Source of the DNA: Planococcus rifietoensis
Lineage (GTDB): Bacteria; Bacillota; Bacilli; Bacillales_A; Planococcaceae
DNA: 64,000 nt
Reading direction: 5' to 3'
Assembly: GCF_001465795.2 (NCBI RefSeq)
Contig: NZ_CP013659.2
Location: 693,501 to 757,500, forward strand
Shown: piece by piece, positions 43,145 to 55,216 of the stretch
How the letters are laid out: each line of letters begins with the position of its first letter
Position numbering within the stretch: position 1 is the first letter of the stretch
Position numbers and translations under genes: made by a program
Notes under the pieces: generated by a model
Told to the model about the DNA's origin: nothing
The model's database searches: none
Seen by the model: only the letters and a program-made list of their open reading frames with translations

Positions 43145-43696
43145 TTATGTCAGCGTTTTGGGATCTTGATCTGCGTGCATTGCCATTTCAATGAAGAACC
43201 TGATTTCTTGATCGAATTGGCTGAAATGCTCACGCTTGAGCCGGAACTTATTGGTGTACTTAATTTTATTGCGCTGTTCTTCAGGGAGCAGGTTGTTGAT
43301 CCACAACTCGGCTAATGCGGATGGTTCGTGGGAGGTGAGCGCAAGCAGTTCTGCGCCGATCTTTTCCCGCTGTCCAGGCCCGCCGCTGCAAATGGTGATA
43401 AACGAGTAATCGATTAAACCATCTTTTGACTTTTTAATAAAGGTCCGCATCGGCGCTGCAATTTTTCCAGCCCAAATCGGAGCCAGCAAAATCACCGGGC
43501 TGTATTCTCTCAGGTCAAAATCCAGTGGTGCCAAACGGGAGTCGCGCTTGATAAGGAAATCCATCAAGATCGATATATCTTTCCGTTTCTTTTGTTCTTT
43601 GATTTCGCGCAATTCGCACCCGATCCGGCTTTGCAGTTCTATCGCTAGCTTTTGATTGTTCTCGGAATGGGAGTAATAGACGATCAACGGCTTCAT
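43145..43696 (-). CDS. Flavodoxin-like protein
   Basis: A 183-residue protein with a flavodoxin-type start (KPLIVYYSHSENNQKLA), where SHSENN forms the FMN phosphate loop. LLAPIWAGKIAAPMRTFI and ICSGGPGQ form the other FMN-contact loops, as in long-chain flavodoxin-like quinone reductases. The partner and reaction are unknown. GGAGGGATC precedes the ATG. It lies 138 bp downstream of the RlmD-like gene on the same strand with no terminator between, so the two may be read together. Confidence 0.85.
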   Translation of the reverse strand: MKPLIVYYSHSENNQKLAIELQSRIGCELREIKEQKKRKDISILMDFLIKRDSRLAPLDFDLREYSPVILLAPIWAGKIAAPMRTFIKKSKDGLIDYSFITICSGGPGQREKIGAELLALTSHEPSALAELWINNLLPEEQRNKIKYTNKFRLKREHFSQFDQEIRFFIEMAMHADQDPKTLT

Positions 43697-43834
43697 GACG
43701 ATCCCTCCTGATTAGCTGGTTTCACCTGGGCTTTGGCAATAAGTGCCTTCAAAACCTGATGGACTGCTAAAAAATCAAATACATTGGCTGGAGTCGAGAG
43801 TATGCGAAGCGCGAATCAAAGAGCGGGAAACCTT

Positions 43835-45199
43835 CTATTTCAAGGTCAACAAGCACACCGCTTCCACTTGCGAAGTCTGCGGGAACATATCGATCGGCTG
43901 GATGTATTCGACGCGGTAAATCTTCGTCAATTGCTGCAAGTCTTTCGCAAGCGTGGACGGGTTGCAGGACGTATAGACAAAACGTTTCGGTTTTACTTTC
44001 AAGATGGTTTTCAAAAGCGAATCCGCAAGCCCGGTGCGCGGCGGGTCGACTGTCAACACATCCGGTACATACCCTTCCTTGCGCCAAGTATCGAGCCATT
44101 TTTCTGCTGTGCCCGTCACATAAGTGGCTTGGTGGCCTTGTTTTTTTGCGTTGGCTTTTGCATCGGCAACGCTTTCCGGGATGGTGTCCATGCCACGGAT
44201 TTCACGGGCGGAATCCGCCAGCCACAGGCCGATTGTGCCGACGCCGCAGTACGCATCGACGACGGATTCCTTGCCGGTCAGTTTCGCCGCGCGCTTGATT
44301 TCATCGTAGAGCTTCACGGTCTGTTCCGGATTCAATTGGAAAAACGCACGGGCAGACAAGTCGAACGATAATTCGCCGAGTTCTTCGTGAATGGTCGGTT
44401 TCCCGAACAGCGTACGTGTCGTTTCGCCGAATACGAGTGAAGTTTTTTCGGTATTGACATTTTGGACGATGGACACCAAGTTCGGGTCGATTGCGCTCAA
44501 TCGTTCGACGAGCACTTTTTCTTTCGGGATGTCTTTGCGCGTCGTGATGAGCACAAGCTGGATTTCGCCGGTTTTGACGGCTGTACGGACAGCGATCGTC
44601 CGGACCAGTCCTTTCATCGATTTGCCGTCGTAGATGGATAGGTTCAATTCTTCGATGATGCGCTTCGCGGCATTAGTGATTTTCACCGTATCCGGATGCT
44701 GGACGAGGCATTGTTCGATATCGAGCAGCTGTTGGGAGCCTTCCGCGAACAAGCCGGCCATTACTTTGCCGTCTTTCTTGCGTGTTTGGAACTGGCTCTT
44801 ATTGCGGTAATGCCAAGGGTCGTCCATGCCGATCGTCTTGCGTACTTGGATGTCCGTCCCGCGCAAATAACGGTCGAGTGATTGCAATACCAGATCGCGT
44901 TTTTCAACGAGCTGCTGGCTATAGGATAAATGCTGCAATTGGCAGCCGCCGCATGTTTCAAAAATTGGGCACGGCGGCGTCTGGCGGTGGGGGGAAGCTT
45001 TACGGATTTTCAATATCCGGGCTTGTGCGAAATTATGTTTCACAATGGTCACTTGTGCTGTTACTTCTTCACCTGGCAGTGCGCCCGGAACGAAGACGAC
45101 ATTGCGCTTGAAAAAGCCGACCCCTTCTCCGTTAATGCCGAGCTTTTTAATGGTTAAGGGGAATTTCTGCCCCATTTCAATGATTGGTTTTTCAGTCAT
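43835..45199 (-). CDS. 23S rRNA (uracil-C5)-methyltransferase paralogue (RlmD/TrmA family)
   Basis: A 454-residue second member of the family seen at 8923. It has the TRAM domain, Fe-S cysteines [10 protein letters not shown] and a fourth Cys in IEQCLVQ. The SAM loop is [15 protein letters not shown], followed by DPPRTG and the catalytic Cys in [12 protein letters not shown]. It probably methylates another uridine in 23S rRNA; B. subtilis has YfjO in this role. The ATG at 45199 follows GAAGGAC, whereas a GTG at 45208 abuts that site. Confidence 0.92.
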   Translation of the reverse strand: MTEKPIIEMGQKFPLTIKKLGINGEGVGFFKRNVVFVPGALPGEEVTAQVTIVKHNFAQARILKIRKASPHRQTPPCPIFETCGGCQLQHLSYSQQLVEKRDLVLQSLDRYLRGTDIQVRKTIGMDDPWHYRNKSQFQTRKKDGKVMAGLFAEGSQQLLDIEQCLVQHPDTVKITNAAKRIIEELNLSIYDGKSMKGLVRTIAVRTAVKTGEIQLVLITTRKDIPKEKVLVERLSAIDPNLVSIVQNVNTEKTSLVFGETTRTLFGKPTIHEELGELSFDLSARAFFQLNPEQTVKLYDEIKRAAKLTGKESVVDAYCGVGTIGLWLADSAREIRGMDTIPESVADAKANAKKQGHQATYVTGTAEKWLDTWRKEGYVPDVLTVDPPRTGLADSLLKTILKVKPKRFVYTSCNPSTLAKDLQQLTKIYRVEYIQPIDMFPQTSQVEAVCLLTLK

Positions 45200-45240
45200 G
45201 CAGGTCACGTCCTTCAGTTGGTCATCCCTTCATTATACGC

Positions 45241-46140
45241 TTATTTGTATATGTCAGCCAGTGCTTCCGGCAAATTCGGGAACTCGAACTTAAATCCATG
45301 GTCGAGAAGGACGGTTGGCAGTGCCCGCTGTCCTTCGAGCACCAGCCTGCTTTTATCGCCGAGCGCCGCTTTCAACGCAAACGAAGGGGCAGGGATCCAA
45401 TGCGGCCGGCCGAGCGCTCGCCCGATTTCCTTGCCGAACGCCTTCATGCGCTGCGGGTTCGGAGCTGTCACATTGAATGGGCCTGTAAGTTCTTTTTGTT
45501 CGATTGCGAAAAGAACCGCGCGCGCTGCATCGCGGACGTGGATCCACGACAGCCATTGTCTGCCGCTGCCGACTGTGCCCCCGGCGAACAATTTATACGG
45601 AAGCGCCATTAATGGTAGGGCGCCTTCTTCTTTTCCAAGCAGGATGCCGAAGCGCGCATAAGCGGCGCGGACGCCATCAAGTTGCGCCTGTTCGGCTAAG
45701 CTTTCCCAAGCGAGCACCGTTTCGGCAAGAAAATCATTGCCATATTCGCGGTCAGCTTCGGTATAGGTTTTGTATTCAGAAGCCGGATAGATTCCGATCG
45801 CGCTTGCATTGATGAGCACTTCCGGTTTTTTTTCAAGCGCTGAAATGATGCGCAGCACTTCTTTTGTCGCCGATACGCGGCTTTCATAAATTTTCTTTTT
45901 TTGTTTATCTGTCCACAAGCCATCGTTGATCGACGTACCGGCTAAGTTGACCAGCGCATCGATGCCTTCCAGCTGAGCTTCTGGGCGTGCCCCGTTAGAC
46001 AGCCAGCGGACATACGTGATGCCTCGCTCTTTCGGTTTATCGGAACGTGTTAAAATAAACACTTCATGTCCTTTTTCCACCAGTAATTCCGTCAAGACAG
46101 AACCGAGAAACCCAGTGCCGCCAGTTATCGCTATTTTCAT
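45241..46140 (-). CDS. yfhF: TIGR01777-family epimerase-like protein (YfhF)
   Basis: A 299-residue Rossmann-fold protein of the SDR-extended, sugar-nucleotide-epimerase-like group. The NAD(P)-binding GGTGFLGSVLTELL is at residues 6-19, ALVNLAGTSIN near 75, and a YPAS/K-type segment near 125. The C-terminal DUF1731-like part ends in ALADIYK. Its reaction is unknown. The ATG 46140 follows GGAGGCG. The in-frame upstream extension to 46674 is the antisense shadow of recX. It is divergent from recX, as in B. subtilis yfhF-recX. Confidence 0.9.
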   Translation of the reverse strand: MKIAITGGTGFLGSVLTELLVEKGHEVFILTRSDKPKERGITYVRWLSNGARPEAQLEGIDALVNLAGTSINDGLWTDKQKKKIYESRVSATKEVLRIISALEKKPEVLINASAIGIYPASEYKTYTEADREYGNDFLAETVLAWESLAEQAQLDGVRAAYARFGILLGKEEGALPLMALPYKLFAGGTVGSGRQWLSWIHVRDAARAVLFAIEQKELTGPFNVTAPNPQRMKAFGKEIGRALGRPHWIPAPSFALKAALGDKSRLVLEGQRALPTVLLDHGFKFEFPNLPEALADIYK

Positions 46141-46239
46141 TTCCATCGCCTCCATTTCTATCCCATACCCAATTCGAGCGAAGCATATGCCAAGAGGGCG
46201 TGCAAAGTGTATAATGGTAGGAGAAGCGAGGGGAAATTG

Positions 46240-47046
46240 ATGCCGATCATTACGAAAATAACCCGCGGAAAAAACAATCCGGAACGCTATAATATTTATT
46301 TGGAAGAAAAATTTGCGTTCAGTGTCGACGAAACTTTGATCATCCGCTACCAATTGACCAAAGGCAAAGAACTCGACCAGTGGACGATCGAAGAAATGAA
46401 CTTTGAGGATGAAGTCCGCAAAGCATTCAATAAAGCGTTGCATTACCTTGGCTTCCGCATGCGCAGCGAGGGCGAAGTCCGCAAGAAGTTGAAGGAGAAG
46501 GAATTCGGCGAAGCCGTCATCGATGAAGCGGTCAAGAAGCTCTACGAACTCAGCTTCCTCGATGATCAGCAGTTTTCGGAAGCCTTGCTCCGAACACAAA
46601 TTAAATCCGGCAAAAAAGGGCCGCGCGCAATCCAGCAGGATATGCAAAAGAGAGGAATTGATAAGGCTATGCAAAAAGATGTCTTAACCAATTACAGTGA
46701 AGAAGAGCAGCTCGAAGTCGCCACCGGCCTTGCGGAAAAAATTGCAGCGAAAGAACAGTCGAAAACCCCGAGCCAGGTCAAACAGAAAATCAATGATTCA
46801 TTGATGAGAAAAGGCTATCCTTACGCGATCATCAAGCAAGCGATCGAAACCTTGGATCTTGAACGCGACGGAGACCAATGGCTCGACAGCGTCCGCCAAC
46901 AAGGGGATAAATTATGGCGCAAGCACGAAAGCAAATTGTCGGGGAACGACCTGAGCCGGAAAGTGAAGCAAGGCCTGTATCAAAAAGGCTTCCCGGGCGA
47001 TGTGATCAGCCAGTACATCGAAGAAAAGGAGCTTGAAGATGAGTGA
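46240..47046 (+). CDS. recX: Recombination regulator RecX
   Basis: A 268-residue all-helical protein with repeated three-helix modules: AFNKALHYLGFRMRSEGEV (first), then ELSFLDDQQFSEALL and later RKVKQGLYQKGFPGDVI. RecX binds the groove of RecA filaments and limits strand exchange. This is the long Bacillales form (about 265 residues). The ATG 46240 has GAGGGG 7 nt upstream. The end overlaps yfhH by 8 bp, so the pair is translationally coupled. Confidence 0.94.
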   Translation: MPIITKITRGKNNPERYNIYLEEKFAFSVDETLIIRYQLTKGKELDQWTIEEMNFEDEVRKAFNKALHYLGFRMRSEGEVRKKLKEKEFGEAVIDEAVKKLYELSFLDDQQFSEALLRTQIKSGKKGPRAIQQDMQKRGIDKAMQKDVLTNYSEEEQLEVATGLAEKIAAKEQSKTPSQVKQKINDSLMRKGYPYAIIKQAIETLDLERDGDQWLDSVRQQGDKLWRKHESKLSGNDLSRKVKQGLYQKGFPGDVISQYIEEKELEDE

Positions 47047-47371
47047 ACATAAACCATATTCACAAATGGACGAAACGGAACTGCGCAATGAAATCGCCCG
47101 TCTGAAAGAAAAAGCGCGCAAGGCGGAACAGCTCGGCATCGTCAATGAATTCGCGGTGCTCGAGCGCAAAGCCATCATGGCGGCATCGTTCCTGCTGGAT
47201 CCAAAAGACTTTAAGCCAGGAGAAGTCTACCGTGTGGAAGGCGACCCGAATGTCTATTTCCAAATTGATTACTTAAAAGGCAATTTTGCCTGGGGTTACC
47301 GCATGGGCGGCGACAAGTATACGGAAGCGCTGCCGATTTCCATGCTCCGCCCATTAAAGGAAGGGAAGTGA
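47039..47371 (+). CDS. yfhH: YfhH (DUF1811) family protein
   Basis: A 110-residue soluble protein. The N-terminal half is a charged helix (ETELRNEIARLKEKARKAEQ). The C-terminal half is a small beta domain with FKPGEVYRVEGDPNVYFQI and GNFAWGYRMGG. It is the DUF1811/YfhH type, function unknown. AAGGAG lies 7 nt before the ATG at 47039, inside recX. It is followed 4 bp later by yfhJ, keeping the B. subtilis gene order. Confidence 0.88.
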   Translation: MSEHKPYSQMDETELRNEIARLKEKARKAEQLGIVNEFAVLERKAIMAASFLLDPKDFKPGEVYRVEGDPNVYFQIDYLKGNFAWGYRMGGDKYTEALPISMLRPLKEGK

Positions 47372-47375
47372 ATCG

Positions 47376-47630
47376 ATGAAAGAAGTCATTGAGCAGTTAA
47401 TCATCGAATTGAGAGAAAAAAATCCGCAGCTGTCTGAAGACAAAGCCCGGACGTGGATTGAACTTTTGGTATCCGATTTTGAATCTTCATACGCGAAAGC
47501 AGGATATGATTATCAAGGAACGGCAGTCGTCGAGAAAGTCGTGCGCCAGTGGATCGAAAGTTATGGCGATAAAATTCACGAATTTGCGGGGAACAACCCG
47601 AAATACGCACACCTTTTGCATGATTCTTAA
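47376..47630 (+). CDS. yfhJ: YfhJ (WVELL-type) small protein
   Basis: An 84-residue helical protein with ARTWIELLVSDFESSYAKAG at residues about 24-43, the family's WVELL-like signature, here WIELL. Function is unknown. GGAAGGGAAG precedes the ATG. It is the last gene of the recX-yfhH-yfhJ operon and is followed by a terminator. Confidence 0.86.
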   Translation: MKEVIEQLIIELREKNPQLSEDKARTWIELLVSDFESSYAKAGYDYQGTAVVEKVVRQWIESYGDKIHEFAGNNPKYAHLLHDS

Positions 47631-47635
47631 ACGAT

Positions 47636-47671
47636 AAAAAACGGCCAGGGATAAGTACCCCGGCCGTTTTT
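47636..47671. terminator. Bidirectional terminator, yfhJ / yfhP
   Basis: AAAAACGGCC-a-GGG...CCC-c-GGCCGTTTTT between convergent genes. Confidence 0.92.
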
Positions 47672-47675
47672 CTGT

Positions 47676-48656
47676 TCAGTTATGGCTGAAATCGAGCTTT
47701 TTCCTCAATTTGTCTTCGCTGAAAATCCATCCTGTATAGGAGTTCAGGATGTTATGGTCCTCGTCCAGATGGGCAACCGCGACAAACGGATAATAATCGT
47801 TGCTGCGGTAGCGCAAATCGATCAAGCGGACTTCGTAGATTTCTCCGTATTGATTGATCTCCCAGCGATAAAGTGGGGAAAACGAGACGAAGGCATCCAG
47901 GTTCTTGTCTTTCATTGCCGTCTGGATCAAGTCGTTTTCAGGCATCGGCTTTTTCAGGAATTTATCATAGATATTGATCGAGCGGCCATATGCCTGGCCG
48001 ACATAATGGTGCCGGTCGGTGTCAGCGGCGATGCGCCACTGAAAATAGCGCATCGTCGGCGCGACAAACACATCGTTCGTGCCCGGGATCGTATTGCGGA
48101 TCGCCTGCTTGATCGCTGACTGCAGCGCAAAGCGCGAGACGTAATAGAAGAACAAGATGGCATACAAAATGCTCATCGTCCAAACCGGATCGGCTCCGAA
48201 CGCCCAGATCATGAGGGCCACGACGTGTGCGCCGAAAATAATCGGGTCAAAAGTATTGATGACGCCGAGCGCCACCCAATGATTGGAAAATGGCCGGAGT
48301 GCCTGTGTACCGTATGAATTGAATATGTCCACAAATACATGCAGGAACACAGCCAGGAAAGTCCATAGCCATAAATGAAGCAAATTGGCTTCCGGGAAAA
48401 TAAGGTAGATGGCGCCGGAGAGCAAAATAGGCCATGACAGCACGGCCGGCACTGAATGTGTTATGCCACGGTGATGGCGTATATACACCGCGTTGTCGCG
48501 CAGTTTTAAAACAGTATCGATATCGGGGATTTGTGAGCCGATAATGGTGCCGGTCATGACGGCAGTCCAAGTGGCCGGATGGGTAGCGACAACGGGATCG
48601 GCCATTGCCAACCCGCCGAGCGCAATGCCCATGACGATATGAGTTCCTGTATCCAT
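47676..48656 (-). CDS. yfhP: YdjM/YfhP-family membrane-bound metal-dependent hydrolase
   Basis: A 326-residue protein with about four membrane helices in the first half. The metal-site motifs are DTGTHIVMGIALGGLA at the start, GSQIPDIDTV, then HHRGITHSVPA near residue 61-71, and LHVFVDIFNSYGTQ near 105. Members are called LexA-binding or metal-dependent hydrolases, but no substrate is established. The soluble C-terminal half has no familiar motif. It is divergent from mutY, as in B. subtilis yfhP-yfhQ. Confidence 0.88.
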   Translation of the reverse strand: MDTGTHIVMGIALGGLAMADPVVATHPATWTAVMTGTIIGSQIPDIDTVLKLRDNAVYIRHHRGITHSVPAVLSWPILLSGAIYLIFPEANLLHLWLWTFLAVFLHVFVDIFNSYGTQALRPFSNHWVALGVINTFDPIIFGAHVVALMIWAFGADPVWTMSILYAILFFYYVSRFALQSAIKQAIRNTIPGTNDVFVAPTMRYFQWRIAADTDRHHYVGQAYGRSINIYDKFLKKPMPENDLIQTAMKDKNLDAFVSFSPLYRWEINQYGEIYEVRLIDLRYRSNDYYPFVAVAHLDEDHNILNSYTGWIFSEDKLRKKLDFSHN

Positions 48657-48793
48657 CGACGCATCCCCCTTCTTTGCGAGCGTTTATAATATCTTGTGTG
48701 CTCGCCATTTGATAAAATAAGCATATTCCCTAAATATACATACCCGCTTCAGGGCCGGAATAATCAGCACGAACGGAGGCAGAAAACATAAAT

Positions 48794-50601
<1,808 letters not shown>

Positions 50602-50704
50602 TTCTCGCAACTTTCGGCTTATTGCTGTATGTTTTCAGAATTGATTGATATAATGAACGGGAGATAACATATAGTGATAGTTAGACGAAAAGGTGGGATG
50701 GTGC

Positions 50705-51250
50705 ATGGCGGTTCCTGCGGAGGGTGAAACAATCCAGATCCACAGTTACAAGCACAACGGACGCATCCACCGTGTCTGGCAGGAAACAACTGTACTGAAA
50801 GGGACGAACAATATTGTGATCGGCGCGAACGAACGCACGCTGGTGAGGGAATCGGACGGCAGGACATGGTTGACGCGAGAACCGTCGATCTGTTATTTCC
50901 ATGCCGAACATTGGTTCAACATCATCTGTATGCTGCGTGACGACGGCGTTTATTATTATTGCAATATCAGCTCCCCGTTCGTCTACAATAATGGATCGTT
51001 GAAATACATCGATTATGACTTGGATGTAAAAGTGTTTCCGGATATGTCTTACACGCTGTTGGATGAAGACGAATTTGAAGACCATAAGCGGCAAATGGGC
51101 TACCCAGAAGTCATCGATCAAATACTCTACCGAAATGTGGACAAGCTGATCAGCTGGATCAAGCAAAGAAGAGGCCCTTTTGCCCAGGACTTTATCGAAG
51201 TATGGACGAGCCGGTATGAATTTCATAAGCATAACCGGATTCATGATTAA
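50705..51250 (+). CDS. ntdP: Nucleoside tri-/diphosphate phosphatase, DUF402 family (YgaC/Ntdp)
   Basis: A 181-residue beta-barrel DUF402 protein. Conserved parts are [16 protein letters not shown] near residues 10-25 and [19 protein letters not shown], with metal-site acidic residues in [13 protein letters not shown] near 100-112. Homologues hydrolyse nucleoside tri- and diphosphates with divalent metal. AGGTGGG is 7 nt before the ATG at 50705. The in-frame GTG at 50693 is inside that site. It matches B. subtilis ygaC and precedes ygaD. Confidence 0.88.
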   Translation: MAVPAEGETIQIHSYKHNGRIHRVWQETTVLKGTNNIVIGANERTLVRESDGRTWLTREPSICYFHAEHWFNIICMLRDDGVYYYCNISSPFVYNNGSLKYIDYDLDVKVFPDMSYTLLDEDEFEDHKRQMGYPEVIDQILYRNVDKLISWIKQRRGPFAQDFIEVWTSRYEFHKHNRIHD

Positions 51251-51310
51251 CATGGAAAACCTGTTGCCTGCCAACAGGTTTTTCGTTTTGAACAGAATGG
51301 AGTGAACAGT

Positions 51311-53056
51311 TTGAGCAGTATGAAACGCTATATGAAATTCGTCAAGCCCTATTATTGGCAGATTGCCTTGACGATCTTCATCGGGATATTCAAGTTTGCG
51401 ATCCCTCTTTTTATCCCTCTTTTAATCAAAATCGTCATTGATGATATCATCGGCGCAGAGGCATTGTCGGATGCGGAAAAACTCAGCCAGCTTTATCTAT
51501 GGCTCGGGGGCACGGCGATCGTGTTCTTCCTGCTGCGCCCGCCGATCGAATATTTCCGGCAATATTACGCACAATATGTCAGCAATAAAATTCTCTACGA
51601 TATCCGCAGCTATCTTTACAGCCACCTGCAGCGCCTGAGCTTGCGCTATTATGCAAACACACGTGCCGGGGAAATCATTTCACGGGTCATCAATGATGTT
51701 GAGCAAACGAAGAACTTCGTCATGATCGGCTTGATGAATGTCTGGCTTGATGTCGCGACGATTCTCATCGCCATCATCATCATGCTTACCATGGACGTTT
51801 CCTTAACGATTGTTGCGCTATTGGCGTTTCCGTTTTATGCATTCAGCGTCAAGTATTTCTTCGGCCGCTTGCGTGATTTGACGCGCGAACGTTCCCAGGC
51901 ACTCGCCAACGTCCAAAGTTATTTGCACGAACGCGTCCAGGGCATGAGCATCATCAAAAGCTTTGCGCTCGAAAAGCACGAAGAAAAGATTTTCAATAAC
52001 ACGAACGATCAATTCCTGGAAAAAGCGATCGACCATACGAAATGGAATGCCAAGGCATTCGCGGTCGTCAACACCATCACCGACGTGGCGCCGCTACTGG
52101 TCATCGGCTACGCCGGTTACCAGGTCATCCAGGGGAATTTGACGCTCGGGACGATGGTGGCGTTCATCGCCTATATCGAACGCTTGTATAATCCACTGCG
52201 CCGCCTCGTCAACTCATCAACGACACTCGTCCAGTCGCTCGCTTCGATGGACCGCGTCTTCGAGATGGTCGATGAAGAATACGACGTAACAGATAAACAA
52301 GGTGCGCGCGAACTTGGGCGCGTCGATGGCAAACTTGAATTCCATAACGTCTCGTTCCATTATAATGACGGGGGAAGCGAAGTGCTGTCGAACCTCAACT
52401 TCACGGTCCGCCCAGGAGAAACAGTGGCATTTGTCGGCATGAGCGGCGGCGGCAAATCGACGATCGTCTCGCTCATCCCGAGATTCTATGATGCCACGGA
52501 AGGCACGATCCGTATGGATGGCCACGACCTAAAAGACGTGACGATCCATTCCTTGCGCGATCAGATCGGCCTCGTCCTGCAGGATTCGATCCTGTTCAGC
52601 GAGTCGGTCAAAGAAAATATCCTGATGGGTAAACCCGATGCGACCGATGAGGAAGTCATCGCGGCAGCCAAGGCGGCGAATGCCCATGAATTCATCAGTA
52701 ACTTGCCGGAAGGCTACGACACGAAAGTCGGCGAACGCGGCGTCAAGTTATCCGGCGGGCAAAAACAGCGCATCGCCATTTCCCGTGTCTTCCTAAAAGA
52801 CCCTGCGATCCTCATCTTGGACGAAGCCACATCCGCACTCGACCTCGAAAGCGAGGCGCTGATCCAGGACTCCTTAGAACGCCTTGCGCACGACCGTACA
52901 ACATTGATGGTCGCGCATCGTTTGTCGACCATCACCCACGCTGACCAAATCTTGGTCATCGACAACGGCCAATTGGCTGAACAAGGCACGCACGAAGAGC
53001 TGTTACAAAAGCGTGGCGTCTATTACAAACTATTCCAAGTGCAGAACATAGGTTAA
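51311..53056 (+). CDS. ygaD: ABC-type multidrug exporter half-transporter (YgaD)
   Basis: A 581-residue fused membrane-plus-ATPase half-transporter acting as a homodimer. There are six helices in residues about 1-310. The nucleotide-binding domain has Walker [10 protein letters not shown] near 375, signature LSGGQKQR near 480, Walker [13 protein letters not shown], and the H-loop VAHRLST. The exported compound is unknown. The TTG at 51311 has GGAG 8 nt upstream; a GTG at 51302 is too close and an ATG at 51320 is possible. A terminator follows. Confidence 0.92.
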   Translation: MSSMKRYMKFVKPYYWQIALTIFIGIFKFAIPLFIPLLIKIVIDDIIGAEALSDAEKLSQLYLWLGGTAIVFFLLRPPIEYFRQYYAQYVSNKILYDIRSYLYSHLQRLSLRYYANTRAGEIISRVINDVEQTKNFVMIGLMNVWLDVATILIAIIIMLTMDVSLTIVALLAFPFYAFSVKYFFGRLRDLTRERSQALANVQSYLHERVQGMSIIKSFALEKHEEKIFNNTNDQFLEKAIDHTKWNAKAFAVVNTITDVAPLLVIGYAGYQVIQGNLTLGTMVAFIAYIERLYNPLRRLVNSSTTLVQSLASMDRVFEMVDEEYDVTDKQGARELGRVDGKLEFHNVSFHYNDGGSEVLSNLNFTVRPGETVAFVGMSGGGKSTIVSLIPRFYDATEGTIRMDGHDLKDVTIHSLRDQIGLVLQDSILFSESVKENILMGKPDATDEEVIAAAKAANAHEFISNLPEGYDTKVGERGVKLSGGQKQRIAISRVFLKDPAILILDEATSALDLESEALIQDSLERLAHDRTTLMVAHRLSTITHADQILVIDNGQLAEQGTHEELLQKRGVYYKLFQVQNIG

Positions 53057-53063
53057 CTATTTC

Positions 53064-53092
53064 AAGCTCCCCAATTTTTGGGGAGCTTTTTT
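53064..53092 (+). terminator. Terminator after ygaD
   Basis: AAGCTCCCC-aattttt-GGGGAGCTTTTTT. Confidence 0.93.
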
Positions 53093-53209
53093 AATAGGAA
53101 GGAAGGCTTTCGCCAATCTCCCGAAAACTATTGCATTACTACTAATATTACGTATAATGGAAACACGGAGAATGTTCTGAATAATTTAAAATGAAGAAGG
53201 AGGATCTCT

Positions 53210-54229
53210 ATGGACGAACGTAAAACCATCTTGGATGTGAAAGGGCTGCGCACTTCCTTTTTCACTGATGATGGAGAAGTACCGGCAGTCGACAACGTGG
53301 ATTTCCATATCCGCCAGGGAGAAGTGCTCGGCATTGTAGGGGAATCAGGCTGCGGCAAAAGTGTTACCTCATTGTCCATAATGGGGCTGGTGCCAAGTCC
53401 TCCAGGTAAAATTGTCAGCGGGGAAATTTTATTCCAAGATAAGGATTTGACGAAACTATCCGATAAAGAAATGCGCCAGATTCGCGGCGACGATATCGCG
53501 ATGATTTTCCAGGAGCCGATGACTTCACTGAATCCTTTGTTTACCATCGGCAATCAATTGCGCGAAGCGTTGAAGATCCACAAAAAGGATTGGTCGAAAA
53601 GCCAAATCCAGGAACGCGCTGTCGAAATGATGAAGCTGGTCGGCTTGCCACGCGCAGAAGCTTTGCTTAATGATTATCCTCACCAATTATCTGGAGGCAT
53701 GCGCCAGCGCGTCATGATCGCGATGGCTTTATTGTGCGACCCGAAAGTGCTGATCGCCGATGAACCGACCACGGCACTCGACGTGACGATTCAAGCGCAG
53801 ATCCTTAAATTGATCAAGAATTTAAATGAACGGCTCGATACCGCCGTCTTGCTGATTACCCATGACCTTGGGGTCGTCGCAGAAACTTGCGAACGCGTCG
53901 TTGTCATGTACGCGGGTAAAGTGGTCGAAGAAGGGCCAGTACATACCATTTTCAATGATCCGCAGCATCCATATACCCGCGGCCTTCTAGAAAGCGTACC
54001 CGATATGCGCTTCAAGAAAGAGCGGCTATACTCTATTCCAGGAAACGTGCCAAAACCGGGATCGATCAAAGTAGGCTGTAAATACGCAGCACGTTGTGAA
54101 TTTGCTTTCGATCGTTGCCGTGTGGAAGACCCGGCATTATACCAGACGGCAGAAGACCACAAGACGCGCTGTTTCCTATTCGATCCAAAGGAGGCCGAGT
54201 CGCATGACAGAACCGTTGTTGAAAGTTGA
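53210..54229 (+). CDS. Di/oligopeptide ABC importer ATPase, D subunit
   Basis: A 339-residue ATPase of the OppD/DppD/AppD group. Walker A is GESGCGKS at about residues 44-51, signature LSGGMRQR near 161, and Walker [13 protein letters not shown]. The C-terminal cysteine cluster [17 protein letters not shown] probably holds a 4Fe-4S site, as in related ATPases. It pairs with the F subunit to power peptide uptake. AAGGAGG precedes the ATG. It is the first gene of a five-gene operon in D-F-A-B-C order, as in the B. subtilis app operon. Confidence 0.93.
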   Translation: MDERKTILDVKGLRTSFFTDDGEVPAVDNVDFHIRQGEVLGIVGESGCGKSVTSLSIMGLVPSPPGKIVSGEILFQDKDLTKLSDKEMRQIRGDDIAMIFQEPMTSLNPLFTIGNQLREALKIHKKDWSKSQIQERAVEMMKLVGLPRAEALLNDYPHQLSGGMRQRVMIAMALLCDPKVLIADEPTTALDVTIQAQILKLIKNLNERLDTAVLLITHDLGVVAETCERVVVMYAGKVVEEGPVHTIFNDPQHPYTRGLLESVPDMRFKKERLYSIPGNVPKPGSIKVGCKYAARCEFAFDRCRVEDPALYQTAEDHKTRCFLFDPKEAESHDRTVVES

Positions 54230-55187
54230 AGGCTTAAAGAAATATTTTCCGGTTACGGGCGGCATGTTCGGCCGTGTCAAAGGGCAGGTCAAGGCAGTTG
54301 ATGACATCTCTTTTTATGTAAATGAAGGCGAAACGCTTGGAATCGTCGGCGAATCGGGCTGCGGCAAGTCGACGACCGGGCGTATGCTTATGCGCTTGCT
54401 CGATCCGACAGAAGGCAAAGTGACATTTGACGGACAGGAATTGACCAGTTTGTCAGCGTCGGAAATGCGCAAGGCCAGACGCGACATCCAAATGGTGTTC
54501 CAGGATCCATATGCGTCACTCAATCCGCGCCACAGCATTGAAAAAATCTTGATGGAGCCGCTCAATGTCCATAATATCGGCGATCCGAAAGAGCGTAAAC
54601 GCAAAGTTTACGAGTTTCTCGAAATCGTTGGGCTCAGCAGCTACCACGCTAAACGCTATCCGCATCAATTCAGCGGCGGCCAGCGCCAGCGTATTGGAAT
54701 CGCGCGCGCGCTCATGACCAACCCGAAACTGATCATCGCTGATGAGCCGGTTTCTGCGCTTGATGTATCGATTCAAGCACAAGTGCTCAATCTGATGCAG
54801 GATCTGCAGCGCGATTTGAAACTGACGTACATATTCATCGCCCATGATTTGGGCGTCGTTCGCCATATCAGCGACCGCGTGGGCGTCATGTATTTGGGCA
54901 ATATGGCGGAACTTGCGGATACAGAAAGCCTGTATGAGAAGCCGCTTCATCCTTATACGCAAGCGCTGCTATCGGCAGTGCCTGTTCCGGATCCTGATTT
55001 TGTCCGCGAGGAAGTAGTGATTAAAGGGGATGTGCCGAGCCCAGCAAACCCGCCATCTGGCTGCCGCTTCCATACACGCTGCCCATTCAAGATGGATATC
55101 TGCTCGCAGGAAATTCCGCGTTTTGCGGAAGTTGAACCAGGTCATTCTGTGGCTTGCCACCTCTATGAGGAATGCAGGCCGCAATGA
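54204..55187 (+). CDS. Di/oligopeptide ABC importer ATPase, F subunit
   Basis: A 327-residue partner ATPase. Walker A is GESGCGKST, signature FSGGQRQR and Walker B LIIADEPVSALD. The C-terminal Cys-rich segment is GCRFHTRCPFKMDIC. The ATG 54204 has AAAGGAGG upstream and overlaps the preceding ATPase gene by 26 bp. The in-frame extension upstream to 54096 would overlap deeply and has no binding site. Coupled translation should give equal amounts of D and F. Confidence 0.93.
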   Translation: MTEPLLKVEGLKKYFPVTGGMFGRVKGQVKAVDDISFYVNEGETLGIVGESGCGKSTTGRMLMRLLDPTEGKVTFDGQELTSLSASEMRKARRDIQMVFQDPYASLNPRHSIEKILMEPLNVHNIGDPKERKRKVYEFLEIVGLSSYHAKRYPHQFSGGQRQRIGIARALMTNPKLIIADEPVSALDVSIQAQVLNLMQDLQRDLKLTYIFIAHDLGVVRHISDRVGVMYLGNMAELADTESLYEKPLHPYTQALLSAVPVPDPDFVREEVVIKGDVPSPANPPSGCRFHTRCPFKMDICSQEIPRFAEVEPGHSVACHLYEECRPQ

Positions 55188-55216
55188 TAATAAAAAAACA
55201 AAACGGAGGGGTTATT

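Noticed and set aside
46141..46674. N-terminal extension of the YfhF frame
   Set aside because: It lies antisense to recX, and the ribosome binding site and Rossmann motif place the start at 46140.
53128..53553. A 141-codon minus-strand frame over the start of the importer ATPase gene
   Set aside because: It is the antisense of the Walker A region and lacks its own start signal.
54096..54203. N-terminal extension of the second peptide-importer ATPase
   Set aside because: It overlaps the preceding gene deeply and has no binding site, while AAAGGAGG lies just before 54204.
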